From Arthrobacter sp. SX1312 (lineage in GTDB: Bacteria > Actinomycetota > Actinomycetes > Actinomycetales > Micrococcaceae), in contig NZ_PJIM01000002.1 of the NCBI RefSeq assembly GCF_002929295.1, positions 268,191 to 332,190 of the forward strand: a stretch of 64,000 nucleotides of DNA, given 5' to 3'. A model generated the notes under the pieces. The model was given only the letters and a program-made list of their open reading frames with translations. It had not been told where the DNA came from and did not search any database. This document shows positions 50,725-57,818 of the stretch, piece after piece. A program made the translations under genes and the position numbers. Position 1 is the first letter of the stretch; every line of letters begins with the position of its first letter.

Positions 50725-52185
50725 GTGATTGCAGCCGTCCTCACACTTCTCCTCGGCATCGTCGTGATCCTGGCGATCATCGCCGCCAACGGATACTTCG
50801 TGGCACAGGAGTTCGCCTACATGTCCGTGGACCGCACGCGACTTGCCGCACGCGCCCAAGCCGGTGACGTCGCCGCGAAACGCGCCTTGAAAGTGACACG
50901 CCGTACCTCGTTCATGCTCTCCGGAGCACAACTGGGCATCACCGTCACCGGCCTGATGATCGGTTACGTCGCCGAGCCGCTGGTCGGGGAATCCTTGGGA
51001 GTACTGCTCGGAGGCGCCGGCATTCCTGCTGCCCTGAGCATCTCGATCGGCACCATCCTGGCACTGGTCCTCGCCACCGTGGTGCAGATGATCTTCGGCG
51101 AGCTGTATCCGAAGAACCTCGCGATCGCGAACCCCGAACCACTGGCCCGTGGGCTCGCACGCTCCACCACCATCTACCTCACGGTCTTCGGGTGGCTGAT
51201 CACCGTCTTCGACCACGCCGCGAACGCGCTGCTGCGCCTGCTGAAGGTCGAGCCCGTCCACGACGTCGATACCACGGCGACTGCGAAGGATCTCGACCGG
51301 ATCGTCGCTGACTCACGGGAGAGCGGCGACTTGCCCGAGGACCTGTCGATGCTCATCGACCGCATCCTCGACTTCCCGGACCGCGACATCGAGCACGCGA
51401 TGATTCCCCGGTCGCAGGTCGGCACCGTTACGCCGGCTTCTTCCATCGATGAGGTGCGCACCCGGATGGCCGAAGCGCACACCCGGTATCCGGTGGTCTC
51501 CGATACCGAGGAACCCCTTGGCGTGGCCCACCTGTCAGATCTCCTGGGTCCGGACGTCGACGGGAACGCTGCGGTCACCACCATCATGCGCCCGGCCGTG
51601 GTCCTCCCCGCCCTGATGTCCCTGCCCGACGCGCTGGACCGTCTGATGCAGTCCCGGAACCAGCTCGCCTGCGTCATCGATGAATACGGCGGCTTCACCG
51701 GTGTCATCACCGTCGAAGACCTCGCAGAAGAACTCCTCGGCGAACTCATCGACGAGCACGACGACGACACGCCACCCTTCATCGAAACAGGGGACGGAGC
51801 GTCCTGGCGCATGAGCGGCAGCATCCACGCCGACGAGGTGGAACGGGCCGTGGGGCACAGCCTTCCCGACGGTGACTACGAAACTCGCGCCGGGCTCCTC
51901 ATCGCCACGCGAGGCGAACTGCCCGCGATAGGCGAGAGCGTCTCGGTGGAACTTCCCGACGACGCGCGGGATTACGTCCTGGACGAGCCCGTCCGCCGGA
52001 TCCTCGAGGTCCAGGTGCTCGGGATCGAACGCCATGTGCCCAGCGTGCTCGACGTTCGGTTGCGGCAGCTCACCCGCGACGAAGTCGACACCGGGCGCCC
52101 CGGAGACGCCGCCGTAGGTACTGACGGCGGAGCCGAAGCAGCCGACCACAAGCAGGTCGCACCGCAGCAGGAGGAGGACCGATGA
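50725..52185 (+). CDS. CNNM/CorC-like membrane transporter (hemolysin family)
   Basis: The 486-residue product has a DUF21/CNNM transmembrane domain (1 to about 190; FMLSGAQLGITVTGLMIGYVAEP, FGELYPKNLAIANPE), a CBS pair (about 215-335; MIPRSQVGTVTP, RYPVVSDTEEPLGV, CVIDEYGGFTGVITVEDLAEELLG), and a C-terminal CorC_HlyC domain (about 350-430). Such proteins export Mg2+ or other divalent ions. GTG start with GAGGA eight bases before. Overlaps the next gene by four bases. Confidence 0.92.
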   Translation: MIAAVLTLLLGIVVILAIIAANGYFVAQEFAYMSVDRTRLAARAQAGDVAAKRALKVTRRTSFMLSGAQLGITVTGLMIGYVAEPLVGESLGVLLGGAGIPAALSISIGTILALVLATVVQMIFGELYPKNLAIANPEPLARGLARSTTIYLTVFGWLITVFDHAANALLRLLKVEPVHDVDTTATAKDLDRIVADSRESGDLPEDLSMLIDRILDFPDRDIEHAMIPRSQVGTVTPASSIDEVRTRMAEAHTRYPVVSDTEEPLGVAHLSDLLGPDVDGNAAVTTIMRPAVVLPALMSLPDALDRLMQSRNQLACVIDEYGGFTGVITVEDLAEELLGELIDEHDDDTPPFIETGDGASWRMSGSIHADEVERAVGHSLPDGDYETRAGLLIATRGELPAIGESVSVELPDDARDYVLDEPVRRILEVQVLGIERHVPSVLDVRLRQLTRDEVDTGRPGDAAVGTDGGAEAADHKQVAPQQEEDR

Positions 52186-53198
52186 CGGATCCGCTGATCG
52201 TCACCGTTGTCACGACCCTGTTGATCGTCCTCAGCGCGTTCTTCGTGGTGATCGAGTTCGCGCTGCTCGGTGCCCGCAGCCACCGTCTCGAACCGGAGGC
52301 TGCGACCAACCGCTCCGCCCGCGCGGCGCTGCGTGGCATCAACGAGCTGACCCTCATGCTCGCAGGAGCGCAGCTGGGCATCACAGCGTGCACGTTCGCC
52401 CTCGGTGCAATCACCAAGCCCGCGGTCGATGCGTGGCTCGGCCCTGTCCTCACCTCCTGGGGCGTGCCCGAAGGTATTGCAGGTGGAGCAGCATTCGGCT
52501 TGTCGCTGCTGTTCGTGACCTTCCTGCACCTCGTCGTCGGTGAGATGGCCCCGAAGTCCTGGGCCATCGCTCATCCCGAACGGTCGGCGAAACTCGTCGG
52601 CATCCCGTCGAGGATCTACATATGGCCTCTGCGCCCCCTGCTGAAGTGGGTCAACGCCGTGGCGAACCGTTTGGTCGCCGCCAGCGGTGTCACCCCCGTG
52701 GAACGAGCCGCCGTCGGCGGTCAGGATGCCGACACCATCCGCCACCTCGTGGAACACTCCGCGTCCGTCGGCGCGCTCGATGCCTCTTTCCAGGCCCAGC
52801 TCTCCGGGGTCCTGCACCTCGAGAAGCTGACCGTCCGGGAACTGGTCTCCCCCGGCCTACCGACTTCCGTGCCATCCACTGCGACGATCGCCGACGTCCA
52901 GGCCGCGGCCGCGCGCACCGAGCATCTGCGGATCCTGGTCGACGAGACGACGACAGCGGGCCCGGGGGTGGTCCACGTACGCGATACCCTCCTCGAACCT
53001 GCTGATCGGCCCGTCAGCGACCTCAGCCGACCCGCTTTCCAGCTCGACGCCGGCACCCCGGTGTACGAGGCGCTCACCCAGCTGCGGGGCGCGAGAGAAC
53101 AGCTGGCCGTGGTCATGGAGGACGAGCGCCTCGTCGGCGTGATCACCCTGTCCGACGTCCTGGCACATGTGCTGCCCCCATCAGCTCACCACGCCTGA
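52182..53198 (+). CDS. CNNM-like membrane protein, short form
   Basis: The 338-residue product has the DUF21/CNNM membrane domain (LTLMLAGAQLGITACTFALG, VGEMAPKSWAIAHPE) and CBS-like motifs (EQLAVVMEDERLVGVITLSDVL), but no C-terminal CorC_HlyC domain. The start overlaps the upstream stop (ATGA), so the pair is cotranslated. CNNM proteins are dimers, and a heterodimer of a long and a short subunit is plausible. Not truncated by mutation: the stop is clean and the pairing is common in actinobacteria. Confidence 0.9.
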   Translation: MTDPLIVTVVTTLLIVLSAFFVVIEFALLGARSHRLEPEAATNRSARAALRGINELTLMLAGAQLGITACTFALGAITKPAVDAWLGPVLTSWGVPEGIAGGAAFGLSLLFVTFLHLVVGEMAPKSWAIAHPERSAKLVGIPSRIYIWPLRPLLKWVNAVANRLVAASGVTPVERAAVGGQDADTIRHLVEHSASVGALDASFQAQLSGVLHLEKLTVRELVSPGLPTSVPSTATIADVQAAAARTEHLRILVDETTTAGPGVVHVRDTLLEPADRPVSDLSRPAFQLDAGTPVYEALTQLRGAREQLAVVMEDERLVGVITLSDVLAHVLPPSAHHA

Positions 53199-53209
53199 GG
53201 AGGACGCCG

Positions 53210-53282
53210 ATGAGAGCAGTGACGATCCACGAAGCCACGGCATCGCAGTCGATCAGGCTGCAGGATCACACGAGAGCGGCCG
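53210..53282 (+). pseudogene. N-terminal fragment resembling a zinc-type alcohol/quinone dehydrogenase
   Basis: Eleven bases after the short CNNM gene, GAGGAGG and an ATG open MRAVTIHEATASQSIRLQ, a start very like those of zinc-binding dehydrogenases and quinone oxidoreductases. The resemblance stops after about 20 residues, and the frame then runs into the convergent SRPBCC gene. It looks like a 5' remnant with an intact ribosome site. Confidence 0.45.
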
Positions 53283-53777
53283 TCAGAGGGTGGGTGCTCC
53301 GGTCTGTGCCTGTTCTGCGATGGTGCGGAGCCGGTGAAGACTCTCCTCGATGCCGTCGTGCAGGGTCTTGCGGCGGTTCCTATCACGCCCGAAGCCGCTT
53401 ACGATGATCCATCCGGCTCGGGTGATGGGCCGCACTACTTCGTACGATTCGGTGACGCGGGTTCCCCCGTGCTCGGGTTCGAACCTGTAACGCCAGTGCA
53501 CGGTGCCACAGAGGGGTTCGGTGCGGGCGAAGGCGAACTCCCGACCCTGCAGCACCGCCGTGATGATCGGCTTGTTGCTCCATCGGGACTTCCCGATCCT
53601 GTTCTGTGCTTTGAAGCGGGCACCCAGCGCGGGCCCGGCAGCACCACCGAGCCACACGCAGGATGCAACCTCGGGGCTGTATTCAGGCGTCCTGGTCACG
53701 TCGGCCACGATCTCGTAGACGTCCTCGAGCGGAGCCTCGATGTGGATACTCAATTCATCCCGGTCCAGAGTCTGCAT
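53283..53777 (-). CDS. SRPBCC family protein
   Basis: The 164-residue product is a START-like hydrophobic-ligand barrel: LSIHIEAPLEDVYEIVADVTRTPEYSPEVASC at the N-terminus, ARFKAQNRIGKSRWSNKP, WRYRFEPEHGGTRVTESYEV, and a long C-terminal helix. Such proteins bind lipids or aromatic compounds, or act as cyclases. The ATG at 53777 has GGGAGG upstream at correct distance, better than the TTG at 53792. No partner gene is obvious. Confidence 0.85.
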   Translation of the reverse strand: MQTLDRDELSIHIEAPLEDVYEIVADVTRTPEYSPEVASCVWLGGAAGPALGARFKAQNRIGKSRWSNKPIITAVLQGREFAFARTEPLCGTVHWRYRFEPEHGGTRVTESYEVVRPITRAGWIIVSGFGRDRNRRKTLHDGIEESLHRLRTIAEQAQTGAPTL

Positions 53778-53913
53778 CAGAATGCCTCCCAACAGGACAC
53801 TTCTCCCACCGAAGCGGTGTGGGTGTACAGGATCACCCCGATGCCCTGCCGAGTCAATCCCCGGCGTCCACGGACGATCAGTAGCAACTCCCCCTGGCGA
53901 ACGGTTGGCGGAG

Positions 53914-54069
53914 TCAGCTGTTCTTGGTGCGGACGGGGCTGTCCTCGATCTCCTCGAGGGGCGAGTCCTCGTCGTCGTCCTTCGACAGCTTGTCGTGCCC
54001 CTCGAGGGACTCGGACAGCTCTTCGTCGGCCGACTCGTCGTGCTGGGGCTGCTGGTTCTGGGTGCTCAT
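53914..54069 (-). CDS. Small acidic hypothetical protein (51 aa)
   Basis: The 51-residue product starts MSTQNQQPQHDESADEELSE and is almost wholly polar and acidic, predicted disordered. AAGGACTCCCC precedes the ATG. The amino-acid composition resembles small stress-induced hydrophilic proteins. No family is recognised. Confidence 0.6.
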   Translation of the reverse strand: MSTQNQQPQHDESADEELSESLEGHDKLSKDDDEDSPLEEIEDSPVRTKNS

Positions 54070-54213
54070 GGGGAGTCCTTCCGATGGGATCCTGCTGGCC
54101 GTGCGACGCGCTGCGAGGGTGCGGGGTAGGACCGCCACGGTGGGGTGTTCGACGTCGTCCTTCCAGCCTACGCGAATCATCAGCCTGCTTGGTATCTATC
54201 GACATCGGGCGGA

Positions 54214-54561
54214 TCAGAGCTTGATCGGTCCCAGATGCAGGCCATCCGTGTCGGGATTCGGATCCGCCTCCTTCAGTTCCACGAAGAAAGCGTGCGACGG
54301 CGTCGTCCCCGAGTTCTCGCCGTAGTGGTCCTGGGCGGGCAGCCAACGGACCTCCCCGTCCTGGAGTTCCACGTCGATGCTCCTCCCATGGGCATGCAAC
54401 CGCCGACGGAACGAACCGGCGGTGATCATGACGCTGTCGGGGTGGTGGTGCTCTGTGCTGATATCGCCGGGCTCGTCCGTGTACTCGAGGACGCGAACGC
54501 GGTGGTTCTCGAACACCACCCGATGATGCCGAGGATTGGTCTGAACCGGATCAAGTGCCAT
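54214..54561 (-). CDS. Small cupin-fold protein
   Basis: The 115-residue product has a cupin barrel: VFENHRVRVLEYTDEPGD, the metal-site-like TEHHHPDSVMITAGSFRRRL, and DGEVRWLPAQDHYGENSGTTPSHAFFVEL. It is probably a metal-dependent or regulatory cupin; the reaction is unknown. It is divergent from the sigma factor gene across about 80 bases, so the two may share a control region. Confidence 0.82.
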   Translation of the reverse strand: MALDPVQTNPRHHRVVFENHRVRVLEYTDEPGDISTEHHHPDSVMITAGSFRRRLHAHGRSIDVELQDGEVRWLPAQDHYGENSGTTPSHAFFVELKEADPNPDTDGLHLGPIKL

Positions 54562-54639
54562 GGGCGGACTGTACGCCCGCGGGCAACTGTCGGCCAGAGT
54601 CCTCCTGCCGCCCTTCCCGGGACGGTTTAGGGTGTGCGG

Positions 54640-55479
54640 ATGGACCTGACGGAACAGTTCGAAGCCGAACGCCCACGCCTTATGCGCATCGCGGCCGGCG
54701 TCCTCGATGACCGGGCCGAGGGCGAGGACATGGTGCAGCAGGCCTGGCTGCGCCTCCACGCCACCGACACCGTGATCGAGAACCTGCCGGGCTGGCTGAC
54801 GGTGGTGACGACGCGCCTCTGCCTCGATCGCCTGCGGTCCAGGGTGCCGGAACCGACGGACACCGTGCCGGAAACCGACGCCGGCGCCGTCACCGACCCG
54901 GCCGAACAGCTGATCGAGGCCGCCGGCGTGGGCGTCGCCCTCCAGGTGGTGCTGCAACGCCTGTCACCGTCCGAACGGGTGGCGTTCATCCTGCATGACA
55001 CCTTCGGCGTGGACTTCCGCACCATCGCAACCGTCCTCGCGGTCTCACCGGAGGCCGCCCGCAAGCTGGCGTCGAGGGCCCGGTCCCGGGTCTCGGCCCT
55101 CGCCCCGGACGGGACACCCGCCGACTGGGAGGTCGTCGACGCCTTCCTCGCTGCGTCCCGGGGCGGCAGCTTCGCGCGCCTGGTACACCTGCTCGCACCC
55201 GATGTCGTCGTCAGCGCCGATACCGAGGCGATCGAGGCCGGCACCCCGGGACGGCTGGAGGGTCGCGCGACGGTGGCGGCGATGTTCGACGGCGCCGCGA
55301 CCACCGCCTTCCCGGTCTTCGTCGACGGGCGGCCTGGCGCCGCATGGTTCCACCGCGGCGAGGCTCGGGTGGCGTTCGACTTCACGATCACCGACGGCGT
55401 CGTCAGCGCGATCACGTTCCGCGCACGGCCGGACGTCCTGAGCGCCCTCGTCCGGCGCGCGGCTGCGGAACGCACATGA
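54640..55479 (+). CDS. ECF sigma factor with SnoaL-like C-terminal domain (SigJ/ECF41 type)
   Basis: The 279-residue product has sigma region 2 (RPRLMRIAAGVLDDRAEGEDMVQQAWLRL), region 4 (LSPSERVAFILHDTFGVDFRTIATVLAVSPEAARKLASRAR), and a C-terminal SnoaL-like domain of about 110 residues (EVVDAFLAASRGGSFARLVHLLAPDVV). The fused domain tunes activity in ECF41-type factors, which lack a classical anti-sigma gene. ATG at 54640. The usual partners are carboxymuconolactone decarboxylases or oxidoreductases; here a cupin and a DUF1059 gene flank it. Confidence 0.93.
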   Translation: MDLTEQFEAERPRLMRIAAGVLDDRAEGEDMVQQAWLRLHATDTVIENLPGWLTVVTTRLCLDRLRSRVPEPTDTVPETDAGAVTDPAEQLIEAAGVGVALQVVLQRLSPSERVAFILHDTFGVDFRTIATVLAVSPEAARKLASRARSRVSALAPDGTPADWEVVDAFLAASRGGSFARLVHLLAPDVVVSADTEAIEAGTPGRLEGRATVAAMFDGAATTAFPVFVDGRPGAAWFHRGEARVAFDFTITDGVVSAITFRARPDVLSALVRRAAAERT

Positions 55480-55573
55480 GCTCACCGGTCACACTTCCGA
55501 TGCCTGATTCGTCATCAGTACGAGGGCGGCGGACGCCGATCTCGTACACCGCACCCAGCGAAAGGGAACTCCC

Positions 55574-55810
55574 ATGAAAACCATGACCTGCAGGCAGCTC
55601 GGCGGCCCCTGCGACCTGGCGCTCCACGGCGACTCCGCGGACGACGTCATCAAGGCCCAGGACCAGCACCTGAAGGACGCCACCGCGGCCGGTGACACGC
55701 AGCACCAGGCGGCCCACGACGCGATGAAGGGCCGGTGGAAGAACCCGATCAAGGGTCTGGGCTGGTACAACGACACCAAGAAGGCCTTCGCCGCGCTGCC
55801 GGAGACCTGA
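55574..55810 (+). CDS. DUF1059-like small protein
   Basis: The 78-residue product starts MKTMTCRQLGGPCDLALHGD, the DUF1059 pattern, with Cys6 and Cys13 near the N-terminus. A charged helix follows (VIKAQDQHLKDATAAGD), then a tail ending GLGWYNDTKKAFAALP. The function is unknown. GAAAGGGAA precedes the ATG. It lies 94 bases after the sigma factor gene and may be its target or part of its operon. Confidence 0.82.
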   Translation: MKTMTCRQLGGPCDLALHGDSADDVIKAQDQHLKDATAAGDTQHQAAHDAMKGRWKNPIKGLGWYNDTKKAFAALPET

Positions 55811-55917
55811 TCAGAAGCGCCGCTGCAACGCCACCGCCGCGTCGGTCACCTGCCGCCGGAGTGAGCCGGCCACGCATTAGCGCATGCTGATGTGACGTTA
55901 TTTCTTGCACTTTGACG

Positions 55918-55936
55918 TTAGGACAACCTAACCTAA
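55918..55936 (+). promoter_or_regulatory. IdeR/DtxR iron box
   Basis: TTAGGACAACCTAACCTAA matches the 19-base DtxR/IdeR consensus at 16 positions. It overlaps the likely -10 of a promoter with a TTGCAC -35 (55905-55910) and ends four bases before the GTG of the ATPase gene. Iron-loaded IdeR should block this promoter. A direct repeat TGACGTTA (55893 and 55913) lies exactly 20 bases apart just upstream. Confidence 0.9.
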
Positions 55937-55940
55937 GCTC

Positions 55941-56774
55941 GTGCCCCTCAACGAGTCCGCCGTTCCCCCGTCCCTCGCCGTCGCGGGCCTCGGCGTCTCC
56001 TACGGCAGCCGGCAGGTCATCGAGTCCGCCTCCTTCGGCCTCGCGCCGGGCACGATCACTGCGCTCATCGGCCCCAACGGCAGCGGCAAGTCCACGCTCC
56101 TGCGCAGCATCGCGCGCCTCCACGCACCCGACGCCGGATCGGTCACGCTCGACGGCGGCGTGGACGTCCTCGGCCTCTCCCCCAGGGACTTCGCCCGTGC
56201 GATCACCCTCCTGGCGCAGAGCCGGCCGGTCCCCGGCGGCCTCACCGTCCGCGAGGTCGTCACCTTCGGCCGCCACCCGCACCGCAGCCGCTGGACGGGC
56301 CAGGACGGGGAGGGCCCCGCTGCCGTCGGACGTGCCCTGGAGCTGACGCGCACCACCGACCTCGCCGATCGCCCGGTCGCCGCACTCTCCGGCGGACAGG
56401 TGCAGCGCGTCTGGCTCGCCAGCTGTCTGGCGCAGGACACCGGCGTGCTGCTCCTCGACGAACCCACCACGTACCTCGACCTCCGCTACCAGGTGGAGAT
56501 CCTCGACGTCGTCCGCGATCTCGCCACCCACCACGGCGTGACCGTCGGCGTCGTCCTGCATGACCTCGACCAGGCCGCCGCCATCGCCGACCACGTGGTC
56601 CTGCTGGAGGACGGCGCCGTCATGGCCCAGGGCGCACCCCTGGAGGTCCTGACCTCCGAGAACCTGTCCCGCGCCTACGGCGTCCGCGTCGACGTCACCG
56701 TCACGGACGGCACCGTCCACACCCGCGCCGTCGGGCGCCACAATGCACCCCGCGAAGCCGTCCCGGCCCCCTGA
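55941..56774 (+). CDS. Iron-siderophore ABC transporter ATPase
   Basis: The 277-residue product has Walker A (GPNGSGKST), signature LSGGQVQRV, Walker B (VLLLDEPT) and a switch His (VLHDLDQ), in the FecE/FepC subgroup (FGRHPHRSRW). It drives uptake of ferric siderophore through the downstream permease. The GTG start lies four bases after the IdeR box, so the mRNA is probably leaderless or nearly so. First gene of a three-gene iron operon. Confidence 0.93.
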   Translation: MPLNESAVPPSLAVAGLGVSYGSRQVIESASFGLAPGTITALIGPNGSGKSTLLRSIARLHAPDAGSVTLDGGVDVLGLSPRDFARAITLLAQSRPVPGGLTVREVVTFGRHPHRSRWTGQDGEGPAAVGRALELTRTTDLADRPVAALSGGQVQRVWLASCLAQDTGVLLLDEPTTYLDLRYQVEILDVVRDLATHHGVTVGVVLHDLDQAAAIADHVVLLEDGAVMAQGAPLEVLTSENLSRAYGVRVDVTVTDGTVHTRAVGRHNAPREAVPAP

Positions 56775-56820
56775 TCCGCTCCATCCCCGCGCCGTCCGCG
56801 CACGAACAGAAACGAACCCG

Positions 56821-57813
56821 ATGACACAACCGAAGATCCTCGCTGCCCTCGCCGCGGCGACCCTGCTCTCCCTCACCGCGTGCGGCACCACGGAGGAGGC
56901 CGCCGGGAGCCCCTCGCCCGAGGAGACCACGGCCGGCGAGAGCATCACCGTCACCGATGCACGCGGCAAGGAGGTCACGCTGGACGGACCCGCCGACCGC
57001 GTGGTGGCCACCGAGTGGAACGCCGTCGAGAACCTCGTGGCCCTCGGCGTGATGCCGGTGGGCGCCGCCGACGTGGAGGGCTACGCCCAGTGGGTGAGCG
57101 CCGAGCCGCTCGACGACTCCGTCACCGACGTCGGCGTGCGGGGCGAGCCGAGCATCGACACCCTCGTGTCCCTCACGCCCGACGTCGTCATCGTCACCGA
57201 CCAGCTCGTCGAGGGTGCGATCGAGCAGATCGAGAAGACCGTGCCCGTTGTCGTCGTCCCCGGCGGCGACGCGACGGACAACCTCGGCCAGATGTACGAG
57301 AACCTCGACCTGATCGCCACCCTCACGGGCACCGAGGACCAGGCCGCGGACCTCAGGTCCGGTCTCGAGGCGCAGATCACCGAGGGCAAGGCCGCCATCG
57401 AGGCGGCGGGCGCCGCGGGCGCCCCGGTCGCGTTCTCCGACGCCTATGTCGACGCCGGCAGTGTGTCGATCCGCCCGTTCACCGAAGGCTCGCTCGTCGG
57501 GAACGTCCTCGCCCAGCTGGGCCTCACCGACGCCTGGGAGGTCGAGGGCGATCCCGCCTACGGCCTCGGCCAGACCGACGTCGAGGGCCTCACCGCGCTG
57601 CCCGAGGACACCCGCTTCTGGTACATCGCCAACGACGCCTTCGGCGATCCGTACCAGGCCCAACTCGAGGACAACGCCGTGTGGAAGGGACTGCCGTTCG
57701 TCGAGTCCGGCGATGTGACGCGCTTCCCCGACGCCCTGTGGACGTTCGGCGGACCCAGTTCCATCGGACAGATCGTGGACGCGGCCGTCGAGGCCGCGCA
57801 GGCCGGACAGTAG
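56821..57813 (+). CDS. Iron-siderophore binding lipoprotein
   Basis: The 330-residue product has a lipobox (LAALAAATLLSLTAC) and the FecB/FhuD-type fold: DRVVATEWNAVENLVALGVMPVGAAD, IDTLVSLTPDVVIVTDQLVEG, and FWYIANDAFGDPYQAQLEDN. It binds a ferric siderophore outside the membrane and passes it to the permease. The ATG at 56821 is the normal family start; the frame extends upstream into the ATPase gene without similarity. Confidence 0.93.
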   Translation: MTQPKILAALAAATLLSLTACGTTEEAAGSPSPEETTAGESITVTDARGKEVTLDGPADRVVATEWNAVENLVALGVMPVGAADVEGYAQWVSAEPLDDSVTDVGVRGEPSIDTLVSLTPDVVIVTDQLVEGAIEQIEKTVPVVVVPGGDATDNLGQMYENLDLIATLTGTEDQAADLRSGLEAQITEGKAAIEAAGAAGAPVAFSDAYVDAGSVSIRPFTEGSLVGNVLAQLGLTDAWEVEGDPAYGLGQTDVEGLTALPEDTRFWYIANDAFGDPYQAQLEDNAVWKGLPFVESGDVTRFPDALWTFGGPSSIGQIVDAAVEAAQAGQ

Positions 57814-57818
57814 CGGCC

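Noticed and set aside
53475-53500. GGTTCGAACC resembling a tRNA T-arm
   Set aside because: It lies within the SRPBCC coding sequence (YRFEPEHGG on the minus strand), with no acceptor or anticodon arms around it.
56880-57818. Long N-terminal extension of the fused permease frame
   Set aside because: It overlaps the whole binding-protein gene in another frame and is Arg-rich without similarity; GTG 57819 is the proper start.
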